Assembly (NCBI RefSeq): GCF_025822605.1
Contig: NZ_JACKTY010000030.1
Span: 248,001 to 312,000 of the forward strand
Reading direction: 5' to 3'
From: Mycolicibacterium komossense
GTDB lineage: Bacteria; Actinomycetota; Actinomycetes; Mycobacteriales; Mycobacteriaceae
Length of the DNA stretch: 64,000 nt
Below, in pieces: positions 33,581 to 42,664 of the stretch. The notes under the pieces are model-generated. The model was not told the origin of the DNA. It ran no database searches and worked only from the letters and a program-made list of their open reading frames with translations. The position numbers and the translations under genes were made by a program. The first letter of the stretch is position 1; every line of letters starts with the position of its first letter.

Positions 33581-33694
33581 CTAAGGCTTGACCTTGCAGC
33601 CGCTGCCGATGTTGTGGCAGTGGTGGCCGCCGTCGCAGGCATTGCAGCGGCACGAACAGCCGCCGGTGTGCTTGATGATTTCAGAAACGCGCAT
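33581..33694 (-). CDS. 37-aa Cys/His-rich peptide, metallothionein-like
   Basis: A tiny ORF beginning MRVSEIIKHTGG and carrying six cysteines and four histidines in 37 residues: the cluster CSCRCNAC (13-20), then HHCH (24-27) and a final CK (33-34). The spacing C-x-C-x-C-x2-C is what a small Zn/Cu-binding peptide would have. Start ATG at 33694 has GAGGAG 10 nt upstream; an in-frame ATG seven codons earlier (33715) is possible. It does not resemble mycobacterial MymT as I remember it. Metal binding is inference from composition. Confidence 0.6.
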   Translation of the reverse strand: MRVSEIIKHTGGCSCRCNACDGGHHCHNIGSGCKVKP

Positions 33695-34321
33695 CGCGAA
33701 CCATCTCCTCGTCATTGGTGTCAGGCTGCTTCGACGGTAGGACTGCGCGCAGATACTTCGCGGCGTTACGGCCAAACCGGCCCTATTTCAGTGCGTCGGT
33801 ATCGGCGCTGCGCCCAAGGCCGACGAGTGGGGAACTGTGGCGGCCGAGCGTCTCGCCGTCGCTCGTCAGTTCTTCCATGCAGCAAACTCTCTTGAGGGGT
33901 GTCCTATCGACGTTTGGGCAATCACGTTGTACACCTGAGAGTCGCTGGGGCGGCGGAAGTTGGATCTGGTCTCGCGCGCCACGCATCGGCAGTGCGCGCA
34001 AACCAGCGCGGGGCCGCCAAAGGCTTGTCAGGCTACTGAAAAGTAACTCCGCAGTCCGTTCAGCAAAGCCAGACATGTTACCCGCGGGTAAGGTTGTCGG
34101 CTGGATCCGGCGGTGAGTGGGGCGGTCGACGCCGGTCCTCGGCCGTCGGTGGTGGCCTGGACGGACGCGTGATCGGGACGTCTTTCCAGTTGAGGGCAGT
34201 ATCGCGCAGCAATCATCCCCGAAGTTGACGCGTTAAATATTTTCGGGATTCGCTACTTACTACTGAGTAAGGTGCAGTATCTTCTGGCACCTAGGGGGTT
34301 CGGATGCTTAGAGGAGAGTTC
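33695..34321. other. 627-bp intergenic region with two inverted repeats
   Basis: No convincing gene. It holds a perfect 14-bp palindrome TTACCCGCGGGTAA (34078-34091) and an inverted repeat CTTACT-N4-AGTAAG (34256-34271). The second overlaps the -35 position of a TATCTT -10 (34278-34283) ahead of the GjpA-like gene, so it could be an operator. The AT-rich stretch TTAAATATTTT lies just before it. Confidence 0.5.
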
Positions 34322-35575
34322 ATGCATGCTGTAGTTCGTCCGTATGCCGCCGCTGGCGTAGCGCTGATGGGAGCGAGCGTCATCGCGATTTCGCCATTGG
34401 CGCCGTTGCCCGACATGGCGGCAGCGCATCGCGTCGTCACGTCGGTGAACGTCGAGCTGAACGCCATGGTAAACCCGATCGACCGGTGGATTCAGGTGCT
34501 GCAGAAGAGCGCAGCAAACATTGGCGCAATTGGTGAGCAGCTCGCCGCCAACCCCGCGCCGATCCTCAGTCAGGTGATCGCCAACCAGGTGGCGAACGCT
34601 ACGGCGTTCGGTGTCGCCCTGCAGAACGCGGGGTTCACGGCCTCCCAGATCGTGGAGAGCATCCCGGGAGCTCTGCAGACCGCGGCGGGGCAGCTCCAGG
34701 CCGGGAATGTCACTGGAGCCGTTGACACCATCAACAACACCATCGTGATCCCGGCGGTGCTGGCGGCGCTGCAGGTCGGATCCGACGCGTTGGTCCCGCT
34801 CACCAACATCGTCAACAACTTCGCGAAGGTGGTCGCCACCCTGCCCACCGACGTGTTCACTGTGACACTGCCGTTGACGTATCCGCTGCTTTCAGCGGTG
34901 AATGCCCTTGTTCAGACCACGCAGGACGTGGTCAACGGAGTCGGCGCCGGGGACGTGGGCGCGGTGGTGAACGCTCTGGTCAACGCCCCCGCCAACCTGG
35001 TCGACGGCGTCCTCAACGGCGCAGGCATGGTGCTCGGAATTCTCCCGACCGCCGGCATTCTGACGCCGTGGGACCCCAGCGCCGGCGCACTCGACAGTGG
35101 ACCCATTGCGAGCTTGATCGCGCTGCGCCAGACGATCGCCGAGGCACTCGGTGCCGCGCCGCTGCCCGTGGTGCTGCCGGGCGCCAGTGCGGTGGCGTCG
35201 GTGCCCACCGCAGCTAAGACGGTGACCCTGTCGACGGCAGCGCCGGAGGCGCCCAGTGCGACAACGGAGGACACCGTCGTCACCAAGACCACCTCGGCGA
35301 AGCCGAAGGTCGTCTCGTCCGCGTCGGCAGCCGCGTCGGCGGCCCCGGCGGCGGTCGAGTCGTCCGGCGACAGTGCCGGTGCCACCTCGGGTGGTGCGTC
35401 GGGTAGCGGGTCGGGTGGCGCGAAGTCCGATTCGTCGTCTTCTGCCGGCGAGGCAGGCTCGACAGTCAAGTCGGGCACCGGTGCGGCGAAGCCGGGAGCA
35501 ACGCACAAGACGGGTGCGGCATCGGCCAAGTCGGCCAAGGCCGCCAAGTCGGACAGCTCGGGCGCGCAGGACTGA
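34322..35575 (+). CDS. secreted Ala/Ser/Gly-rich protein, GjpA-like putative outer-membrane protein
   Basis: 417 aa. An N-terminal signal sequence (VVRPYAAAGVALMGASVIA) is followed by a long, mostly helical Ala/Val/Asn-rich domain with NPIDRWIQVLQKSAANIG and repeated short hydrophobic helices (to about residue 280), then a low-complexity Ser/Ala/Gly/Lys tail. This plan resembles mycobacterial proteins labelled GjpA-type outer-membrane porins and the PE/PPE-associated secreted proteins; I am not certain of the family. ATG at 34322 follows GAGGAGAG. Monocistronic, ending at a strong hairpin. Confidence 0.65.
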   Translation: MHAVVRPYAAAGVALMGASVIAISPLAPLPDMAAAHRVVTSVNVELNAMVNPIDRWIQVLQKSAANIGAIGEQLAANPAPILSQVIANQVANATAFGVALQNAGFTASQIVESIPGALQTAAGQLQAGNVTGAVDTINNTIVIPAVLAALQVGSDALVPLTNIVNNFAKVVATLPTDVFTVTLPLTYPLLSAVNALVQTTQDVVNGVGAGDVGAVVNALVNAPANLVDGVLNGAGMVLGILPTAGILTPWDPSAGALDSGPIASLIALRQTIAEALGAAPLPVVLPGASAVASVPTAAKTVTLSTAAPEAPSATTEDTVVTKTTSAKPKVVSSASAAASAAPAAVESSGDSAGATSGGASGSGSGGAKSDSSSSAGEAGSTVKSGTGAAKPGATHKTGAASAKSAKAAKSDSSGAQD

Positions 35576-35585
35576 CCGGAACCCG

Positions 35586-35617
35586 GCCGACGGCCCCCGT
35601 TAGTGGGGGCCGTCGGC
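35586..35617. terminator. 13-bp hairpin between convergent genes
   Basis: GCCGACGGCCCCC (35586-35598) pairs perfectly with GGGGGCCGTCGGC (35605-35617) around a 6-nt loop. No U-tract follows, as often in mycobacteria. Confidence 0.7.
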
Positions 35618-35630
35618 GTGGGCGGCCGGC

Positions 35631-38414
35631 TCACGAGACGGCGAACGGCTCCTGCTCGCTGGGTCGATGTCCGTTGGATGACGGCGCGGTCAATCCCTCG
35701 ATGGCTTTCTCGGTATACACTCGGTACCCGAATTCTGGCTTGTAGCCGTGGATTTCGGGGGTATCGAGGTTGGTGATAAAGGCCAGAATCTCGCGGCTGA
35801 ACACCTGGCCGGGCACCAGCACCGGGAACCCCGGCGGATACGGGGTGACGAAAGTGGCTGACACCACGTCGATCCCGGCGTCGAGCTTGGTCAGCACCTC
35901 GTCGGTCGTGAGGTATTCGCAGTTGCTGTCGGTGTAGGACAGGTAGAAAGCGCTGCGGACGTCGCCCTCGGAGGTCGGCTCCGTCCCACGCAGATCGCGG
36001 AACGCCGCGTGGAAGCCGCTGAAGTCCGGCATGTGGGTCGTTTTGGCGGTCAGCCGGTGTACCCGTTGCTCGAAGCGGGCGCGCTCACCCAGGCCCATCT
36101 CGGAGGTGCGTTCCTCAAGCTCACGGGCGATCTTCACCAGCACCTCGACCAGGAAGGCCACCGAGCTTCGGGTGGTGCCGATATTGGTCATGAACAGCAC
36201 GGTGTTGCGCGAGGTCTTGTTGATCTGGACGCCGTGGCGGTCCATCAACTGCTCGCGCTTGAACTCGTCACCGTCGTAGCCGGTTCGCCCGATGGACAAC
36301 GTGATTCGCGACGGGTCGAGCACGAATTCGTCGTGGTCCCAGGCCGTCATCATGTTGCGCAGCCCCGAGCGCAGCGGCTGCGCGATATGCGATTCCCGGT
36401 AGTCCCCGGGGATCAGGTCCGAGGTACGCAGGCAGGACACGTAGCGGCTGAGCAACGGGTGGTTGTCGATGGCGTCGCGCAACTGCATGGCGTTCTCGAT
36501 CTGGCGCTGCACCAGTTCGACACCCTCGAGCGCGACCTGACGACGGCCTAGGTCCAGCGACGCCAGGATCTGGTAGTTCGGCGACGTCGAGGTGTGCGCC
36601 ATGTAGGCCTCGTGGAACGCCTCGGCCACCTTCTGCTCGAAGTCCTGGTCGAAGACGTGGATCATCGACCCCTGGCGCAGCGCGGTCAGCGTCTTGTGGG
36701 TCGACTGGGTGGCGTAGACGCGCACCCGCGCCTTGGCGGGATCCGGGCGCAGCCGCCGCGCCATCAGCTCGTCATCGGACGGCTCGGCACCGTCGGCCGC
36801 ACTCAACTCGGCCTCGTAATCCCGGCCATACTCTTTGTCCTGCAGGCGTTCCCGGAGGCGGCGGGCAGCAGTCATCGCGGTCCGGTTGCGGTAGACGGGA
36901 TGGAACCGGGCGAACGCGAACCAGGCTTCATCCCACAAGAACACCAGGTCCGGTTTGATCGCCAGGCATTCCTCCATGACCCGCTCGACGTCGTAGACGA
37001 TGCCGTCGAACGTGCAGTTGGTCAGCGAGATCATCTTGACCCGGTCGAGCTTGCCCGCCCGTCGCAGCGCCAACAGTTTCGACTTGATCTCGGTCAGCGG
37101 CACCGCCCCGTACATCGAGTACGACGTCAGTGGATACGCCTCGAGATAGACCACGTGCGCGCCCGCCAGCATCATCCCGTAGTGGTGGGACTGGTGGCAG
37201 TTGCGGTCCAGCAGCACGATATCGCCGGGCGCGACCAGCGATTGCGTGACGATCTTGTTGGCCGTCGACGTGCCGTTGGTGACGAAGTAGGTGTGTCTGC
37301 TGCCGTAGGTCTCGGCAGCCAACTCCTGGGCGTCGCGCAGCGGCCCGGTGGGCTCCAGCAGGGAGTCCAATCCGCCACAGGTGGCCGATGTTTCGGCCAT
37401 GAAGACGTCCAGCCCGTAGAAGCTGACCATGTCCTTGATCCAGTGCGAGTTCACGATCGACTTGCCCTGGGAGATGGGCAGTGCGTGGAAGACGCCGGTG
37501 GGCCGATGGCTGTATTCCTTCAGCGCGCTGAAGAAGGGGGTGCGGTAGCGCGCGGCCACGCCGTGCAGGATGCTCAGGTGCAGTTCGAGGAAGCCTTCGC
37601 GGGCGTGGAAGACGCGCCGGAAGTGCTGGCCGAGTCGGCCGGCGATGTCCTCCACCTCGATCTCGGTCATCAGGTAGAGATCGACCTCAGGACGTAGCTC
37701 GGCCAGGGAGGTCGCCAGGATCTGGGCGCGCTCGTCGGGTGAGAGGTGGTCGGCCAGTTCATCGGACACCTTGCGGTCGACGAATTCGTCGAGCGCCGAC
37801 AGATCGCGGGTGGACTGGTGGCTGAACCGGCGGCGGATCACCACCGCCTGCAGGTTGACGTTGAGTCGCGCGGCGATCATGGCCTCGTCACCACTGGCCA
37901 CCACCACCAGCTCGTAGACGTATTCGTCGTCCGGTCGGCGCCAGCTGCGAACCTCTTTGCGTAGCGCCCGTTCCTGGGCCTCGCTCATCGCCTCCACCAC
38001 CAGGACCTCGAAGTACAGTTGCTCCTTCTTGGTGGCCGGCTGCTGTTCGAGTGCACGCGGATCGGTGGGGAACATGTCGTGTTCGTCGGCGCCGCTGTGC
38101 TCGGCGTCGCCGGTGCGGTAGGACTCGGTGGTCAGCGCCCGGTTGATCCGGGACACGAGCTGGGAGAACCTGTCGTAGTTCCCGGCGGCGAACAGCCGCT
38201 GCAACTTGGCGAACTGCGGGGTACCGGGGTAGGCCCAGTAGGGTTCCAGCGGCGTGAGCGTGCCCAGCAGGTCGCGGCAGATACCGACGTATTTCTCCTT
38301 GAGCTTGCCGGTGGTGGTGGGGCGACTGAGCCGGTCGGCGGCCTCCTCGAGCCGACACCACGAATCGCCTCGCAGCTGCCAGACACTGTTGTATGCCTGC
38401 GAATTCTCTGTCAT
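35631..38414 (-). CDS. Orn/Lys/Arg decarboxylase-family PLP enzyme (Rv2531c-like)
   Basis: Large fold-I PLP enzyme, 927 aa, of the biodegradative arginine/lysine/ornithine decarboxylase family. The N-terminal 280 residues lack the usual compact wing domain and instead look regulatory. The PLP core starts near 330: FVTNGTSTANKIV, DRNCHQSHH, WDEAWFAFARFHP, and the Schiff-base lysine in ATQSTHKTLTALRQGSM near 595. The C-terminal domain contains VTPYPPGFPVLVPGQ. ATG at 38414 (MTENSQAYNS) follows GGAAGGG. Substrate not determined; similar in size to M. tuberculosis Rv2531c. Confidence 0.85.
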   Translation of the reverse strand: MTENSQAYNSVWQLRGDSWCRLEEAADRLSRPTTTGKLKEKYVGICRDLLGTLTPLEPYWAYPGTPQFAKLQRLFAAGNYDRFSQLVSRINRALTTESYRTGDAEHSGADEHDMFPTDPRALEQQPATKKEQLYFEVLVVEAMSEAQERALRKEVRSWRRPDDEYVYELVVVASGDEAMIAARLNVNLQAVVIRRRFSHQSTRDLSALDEFVDRKVSDELADHLSPDERAQILATSLAELRPEVDLYLMTEIEVEDIAGRLGQHFRRVFHAREGFLELHLSILHGVAARYRTPFFSALKEYSHRPTGVFHALPISQGKSIVNSHWIKDMVSFYGLDVFMAETSATCGGLDSLLEPTGPLRDAQELAAETYGSRHTYFVTNGTSTANKIVTQSLVAPGDIVLLDRNCHQSHHYGMMLAGAHVVYLEAYPLTSYSMYGAVPLTEIKSKLLALRRAGKLDRVKMISLTNCTFDGIVYDVERVMEECLAIKPDLVFLWDEAWFAFARFHPVYRNRTAMTAARRLRERLQDKEYGRDYEAELSAADGAEPSDDELMARRLRPDPAKARVRVYATQSTHKTLTALRQGSMIHVFDQDFEQKVAEAFHEAYMAHTSTSPNYQILASLDLGRRQVALEGVELVQRQIENAMQLRDAIDNHPLLSRYVSCLRTSDLIPGDYRESHIAQPLRSGLRNMMTAWDHDEFVLDPSRITLSIGRTGYDGDEFKREQLMDRHGVQINKTSRNTVLFMTNIGTTRSSVAFLVEVLVKIARELEERTSEMGLGERARFEQRVHRLTAKTTHMPDFSGFHAAFRDLRGTEPTSEGDVRSAFYLSYTDSNCEYLTTDEVLTKLDAGIDVVSATFVTPYPPGFPVLVPGQVFSREILAFITNLDTPEIHGYKPEFGYRVYTEKAIEGLTAPSSNGHRPSEQEPFAVS

Positions 38415-38529
38415 GACAGACCCTTCCGACGCGTTCTCCCCAGACTGGCAGGAGGCGATGATCGGGTAGGGGATCAGCAGGCGAACGCTCGACGTCAATC
38501 GTGTGACGCTACGGCAGCCGTAGGCTGTG

Positions 38530-39210
38530 TCACTCCTGGAAGCGGTAACCCATCCCGGCCTCGGTCAGCAGGTGCTTCGGGTGCGACGGATCGACCTCGA
38601 GCTTGCGCCGCAACTGCGCCAGGTATACCCGGAGGTAGTGCGTCTCCTTGGCGTAGGCCGGTCCCCACACTTCTTTGAGTAGCTCTTCGCGCCCGACCAG
38701 CTTGCCGCGGTTGCGCACCAGCATCTCCAGCATGCCCCATTCGGTGGGCGTCAGATGCACTTCGGTTCCGTTCTTGGTGACCTTCTTCGCTGCCAGATCG
38801 ACTGTGAACGAAGATGTTTCGATCACCGGCTGATCGGTGTCGGAGGCGGTCGCCCCACGTCGAGCCGCCGCCCTTAGCCGGGCCAGGAATTCGTCCATGC
38901 CGAATGGTTTGGTCACGTAGTCGTCAGCGCCGGCGTCGAGGGCCTCGACCTTGTCCGAGGAATCGGTGCGGGCTGAGAGCACGATGACGGGTGCGGTCAG
39001 CCAGCCCCGCAGCCCGGCCAGCACCTCGATACCGGACATGTCGGGCAGGCCGAGGTCGAGCACAACCACATCGGGTTTGTGTTCGGCGGCTGCCCGCAGT
39101 GCGCCCGCCCCGGTGGCGGCGGTGGTCACTTCGTAGCCGCGGACCGACAGGTTGATCCGCAGAGCGCGCAGAATCTGTGGTTCGTCATCGATCACCAGAA
39201 CTCTTGTCAT
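38530..39210 (-). CDS. kdpE: KdpE response regulator
   Basis: OmpR/PhoB-type regulator that activates kdpFABC when K+ is scarce. 226 aa: receiver domain with the acidic pair in VIDDEPQ, phospho-acceptor Asp in VVVLDLGLPDMS (about residue 52), Lys in VTKPFG; winged-helix domain with HLTPTEWGMLEMLVRN and ETHYLRVYLAQLRRKLE. Overlaps kdpD by 4 nt (ATGA). Confidence 0.95.
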   Translation of the reverse strand: MTRVLVIDDEPQILRALRINLSVRGYEVTTAATGAGALRAAAEHKPDVVVLDLGLPDMSGIEVLAGLRGWLTAPVIVLSARTDSSDKVEALDAGADDYVTKPFGMDEFLARLRAAARRGATASDTDQPVIETSSFTVDLAAKKVTKNGTEVHLTPTEWGMLEMLVRNRGKLVGREELLKEVWGPAYAKETHYLRVYLAQLRRKLEVDPSHPKHLLTEAGMGYRFQE

Positions 39211-41750
39211 GGAGAGCCTTCCGCCGCAGCAAGATCGACCACGACGGTCAGCCCGCCACCGGGGGTGTCGGTGGCCGAGATGTTGCCGCCCATCGCCTCG
39301 ACAAAGCCGCGTGCCACCGACAGGCCCAGGCCGACTCCGCTGGTGTTGTCGTGATCGCCGAGCCGTTGGAAGGGTGCGAACATCTGCTCCTCCGCGCCGC
39401 GCTTGACCCCGGGACCCTCGTCGATCACGTTGATCAGCACCCGCTTGCCGACCGTGGCAGCGTTGACGCGGATCAGGCCGTCGCCGGCGTAGCGCAATGC
39501 GTTATCGACAAGGTTGACTAGCACCCGTTCCAGCAGCCCGCTGTCGGCCATCGCCACCGCGTCGCCGACTTCGACCTTCACCCGGTCGAATCCACTCCGG
39601 CCGAAACCTGCGCTGCCCCTACCGATCCCGAGCAGTGCACGTTGAACGACCTCCTCCAGATACACCCGGCGTAGCTCCGGTTTGACCACCCCCGCAGCCA
39701 GCCGCGACGAGTCCAGCAGATTGCCCACCAGTGCGGTGAGCTGGTCGATCGATTCCTCGACGGTGGCCAGCAACTCGGCGGTGTCCTCGGGGGAGAAGCC
39801 GATATCGTCGGCGCGCAGGCTGGACACCGCGGCTTTGGCGGCGGCCAGTGGGGTGCGCAGATCGTGGCTGACCGCGGAAAGCAGTGAGCGGCGCAGCTCG
39901 TCGGCCTGGCTGATCGCCTCGGCCTTCGCGGCCTCCTCGGTGAGCTCACGCTGCTTGACCAGCCCGGCCGCCTGCTTGGCGACGGCCGTGAGCACCCTGC
40001 GGTCTCTGGCGGCGAGTTTCTTCCCCGCCATCAACATCCAGAATTCGTCGTCACCCACCTCGATCGCGGTGTCCGCGGTGTCGACTTCCACACAAGGTTC
40101 GTTGCCCACGCAGCCCACGATTCCGCGGCCTTCTTGCAGCAGGCTGACGGCGCGCTGTGAGTAGGTCTCGCGGACGCGTTCCAACAGGGCGGGCAGGTCG
40201 CCGCCACGCAGGACCGACCCCGCGAACAGGGCCAACAGCTCCGCCTCCTGGGAGGCCCGCCGGGCTTCGCGGGTTCGGCTGGCGGCGCCGTCGACCAGCG
40301 CGGCGACGGCGACGGCGACGGCCAGAAGCACCGCGACGGTGATCGCGCTGTCAGGCTCGGCGATGGTGAACGTGTAGCGCGGCGCCACCAGGAAGTAGTT
40401 GAGCAGCAGGCCCGAGAACAATGCCGACAGGACAGCCGGTGCGATTCCGCCGAGCAGGGCCACCACCAGCACACCGATGAAGAAGAGGGCGCTTTCGCCG
40501 CCGATGCCCAGGAAGCTGTCGAGCAGTAACACTGTCACCGCGCAGATGGCCGATGGCACCAGCACGGCCGCCAGCCACGACAGCAGGTGGCGATGTCGCG
40601 GCGACAGCGACGAGAGCGTGAAGCCGGGGCTGGTCTCCTCGTGGGTGACCATATGGACGTCGATCTTGCTGGAGCGCTGGACGGTCCTTGCGCCGATGCC
40701 CTCGTCGAATATCCGGGCCCAGCGTGACCGCCGCGACGTTCCCAGGACCAACTGGGTGGCGTTCATCTCCCGCGCGAAATCGAGCAGGGCGGTCGGTACG
40801 TCGTCACCGACTACGGTGTGCAGCGTCGCATCCAGGCTGCTGGTCAGTTCGCGGACCCGGCCCATCATCGGTGCAGACACTCCTGCCAGACCGTCGCCTC
40901 TGACGACGTGCACCACCATCAGCTCGGCACTGGACTTCGAGGCGATGCGAAAGGCCCTGCGCACCAAGGTCTCCGACTCGGGCCCGCCGGTGACGGCGAC
41001 GACTACCCGCTCACGGGCCTCCCAGGTCGCGGTGATCTTGTTCTCGGCGCGGTACTTGGCCAGGGCGGCGTCGACCTGATCGGCCAGCCAGAGCAGCGCG
41101 AGTTCCCGCAGCGCGGTCAGGTTTCCGCGCCGGAAATAGTTGGACAATGCCGCGTCCACCCGCTCAGGCGCATAGACGTTTCCATGGGACAGTCTGCGCT
41201 GCAGTGCTTCTGGCGTGATGTCCACCAGTTCGATCTGAGCCGCGGCGCGCACCACCGAATCGGGCACGGTTTCCTGCTGCTCGATACCGGTGATCTGCGC
41301 GACGACGTCGTTGAGGCTTTCCAGATGCTGGACGTTGACGGTGGAGATGACCGAGATGCCGGCGTCGAGGAGCTCCTCGATGTCCTGCCAGCGTTTGGGA
41401 TTCTTGCTGCCAGGGGTATTGGTGTGTGCCAGCTCGTCGACCAGTACGACTTCGGGTCGACGGGCCAGCACCGCAGGCACATCGAGCTCGGCGAAGCGGC
41501 CGCCCCGGTAGTCGACATAGTGCGGCGGCACTATCTCGATACCTTCGAACAGTTCGGCCGTTTTCTTTCGGCCGTGTGTCTCCACCACCGCGGCCACCAG
41601 ATCGGTGCCGCGCTCCAGGCGACGGTGCGCTTCGCCGAGCATCGCGAACGTCTTCCCGACGCCCGGCGCAGCACCGAGGTAGATGCGCAGCTCACCCCGC
41701 TTGGAGCCCTGTCGCGCCGGGAGATTCACTCCCTCATCATCCACCGTCAC
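39207..41750 (-). CDS. kdpD: KdpD osmosensitive K+ channel histidine kinase
   Basis: Membrane sensor kinase for the Kdp system. 847 aa. Order: N-terminal KdpD domain with Walker A GAAPGVGKTFAM (about 29-40) and VLVDELAHTN, a universal-stress-like domain (about 240-370), four membrane helices (about 395-500), a GAF-type region, and the kinase core with AVSHDLRTPLAA (phospho-His near 640), VDNALRYAGDG, DEGPGVKRG and GVGLGLSVARG. Only 1 nt separates it from kdpC, so structural and regulatory genes are likely one transcript. Confidence 0.95.
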   Translation of the reverse strand: MTVDDEGVNLPARQGSKRGELRIYLGAAPGVGKTFAMLGEAHRRLERGTDLVAAVVETHGRKKTAELFEGIEIVPPHYVDYRGGRFAELDVPAVLARRPEVVLVDELAHTNTPGSKNPKRWQDIEELLDAGISVISTVNVQHLESLNDVVAQITGIEQQETVPDSVVRAAAQIELVDITPEALQRRLSHGNVYAPERVDAALSNYFRRGNLTALRELALLWLADQVDAALAKYRAENKITATWEARERVVVAVTGGPESETLVRRAFRIASKSSAELMVVHVVRGDGLAGVSAPMMGRVRELTSSLDATLHTVVGDDVPTALLDFAREMNATQLVLGTSRRSRWARIFDEGIGARTVQRSSKIDVHMVTHEETSPGFTLSSLSPRHRHLLSWLAAVLVPSAICAVTVLLLDSFLGIGGESALFFIGVLVVALLGGIAPAVLSALFSGLLLNYFLVAPRYTFTIAEPDSAITVAVLLAVAVAVAALVDGAASRTREARRASQEAELLALFAGSVLRGGDLPALLERVRETYSQRAVSLLQEGRGIVGCVGNEPCVEVDTADTAIEVGDDEFWMLMAGKKLAARDRRVLTAVAKQAAGLVKQRELTEEAAKAEAISQADELRRSLLSAVSHDLRTPLAAAKAAVSSLRADDIGFSPEDTAELLATVEESIDQLTALVGNLLDSSRLAAGVVKPELRRVYLEEVVQRALLGIGRGSAGFGRSGFDRVKVEVGDAVAMADSGLLERVLVNLVDNALRYAGDGLIRVNAATVGKRVLINVIDEGPGVKRGAEEQMFAPFQRLGDHDNTSGVGLGLSVARGFVEAMGGNISATDTPGGGLTVVVDLAAAEGSP

Positions 41751-41751
41751 A

Positions 41752-42663
41752 TCAGCTCTTCAGCGGATACTTCTGATCGAGTTCCTGGTTCAGTGCGAGC
41801 ACGTTGACCACCGGCTCGCCCATGAAGCCCAGGAGACGGCCGTCGGTGTTGTCGCGCAGCGCATTCTCGATCTCTGCCGCACTGACTCCTCGGGCCTTGG
41901 CGACGCGCTGGACCTGCAGGTTGGCGTAGGCAGGGGAGATGTTCGGGTCCAGGCCGCTGCCGCTGGCGGTCACCGCGTCGGCCGGTACTGCCGAATCAGC
42001 AGGCGCGGCACCGCGGACGGGCACGATCTGGCCGGTCGAGTAGTCCTCGCCATATTTGGCGCACTCGACCCGGACACCTTCGTAGGTGTTCACGAACGGC
42101 GTCTTGGCCGTGTTGCACGGCTCGTTGACGCTGACCACCCGGGTAGGTGTCACGACGTTTCCGTGGGCGTCACGAGGGCCGATCACCGAGAGCACCGCAC
42201 CGACTCCGTCGCCGGTGCAGAACGGTCGTTTCCCGTCCACACCTTCCAGCTGGCCGATGGCCACGCTGCGCGAACACACCAGGGTGAGCAGGCTGGCCTT
42301 GTAGCCGTTGTCTGCTTCGGGCTGTGTCGGGTCTCCGAGAGTGTCGACGACGCTTTCCGGGCCGAGGTTGGATGCGCCGGAGGACATCGGGTCGTAGCCG
42401 TCACCTGCCGCCGACGGGCGGCTCTGGAAGTACTGCGGGAGCGGGTTGCCCTTTGCGTCGGTGAACAGCTGACCGATCAGGCTGCTGCCCAGCGGCTTTC
42501 CATCGGCAGCGGTGACGATCGACCCCTCGGCCTTGTCATGCAACCCGGGCAACAGGGCAATCGCCCACACCACCAGCGGATAGGCGATGCCGGTTATCGC
42601 GGTGAGCACCAGCAAGGCGCGGATGGCCGCCCAATGCAGTCGAATGAGGTTGGAGATCTTCAT
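41752..42663 (-). CDS. kdpC: KdpC subunit of K+-transporting ATPase, with long internal insertion
   Basis: Small membrane-anchored subunit that stabilises the KdpFABC complex. One N-terminal membrane helix (RALLVLTAITGIAYPLVVWA), then QYFQSRPSAAGDGYDPMSSG and SNLGP typical of KdpC, and the C-terminal TASGSGLDPNISPAYANLQV with VNVLALNQELD. At 303 aa it is over 100 residues longer than the usual about 190: the linker between SNLGPES (100) and VTASGSG (232) is roughly 95 residues longer than in E. coli and contains several cysteines. Confidence 0.93.
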   Translation of the reverse strand: MKISNLIRLHWAAIRALLVLTAITGIAYPLVVWAIALLPGLHDKAEGSIVTAADGKPLGSSLIGQLFTDAKGNPLPQYFQSRPSAAGDGYDPMSSGASNLGPESVVDTLGDPTQPEADNGYKASLLTLVCSRSVAIGQLEGVDGKRPFCTGDGVGAVLSVIGPRDAHGNVVTPTRVVSVNEPCNTAKTPFVNTYEGVRVECAKYGEDYSTGQIVPVRGAAPADSAVPADAVTASGSGLDPNISPAYANLQVQRVAKARGVSAAEIENALRDNTDGRLLGFMGEPVVNVLALNQELDQKYPLKS

Positions 42664-42664
42664 A

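Noticed and set aside
33715..34116. 133-codon plus-strand ORF in the gene-free region
   Set aside because: No ribosome site, Ser/Arg-rich random-looking composition, overlaps the palindrome.
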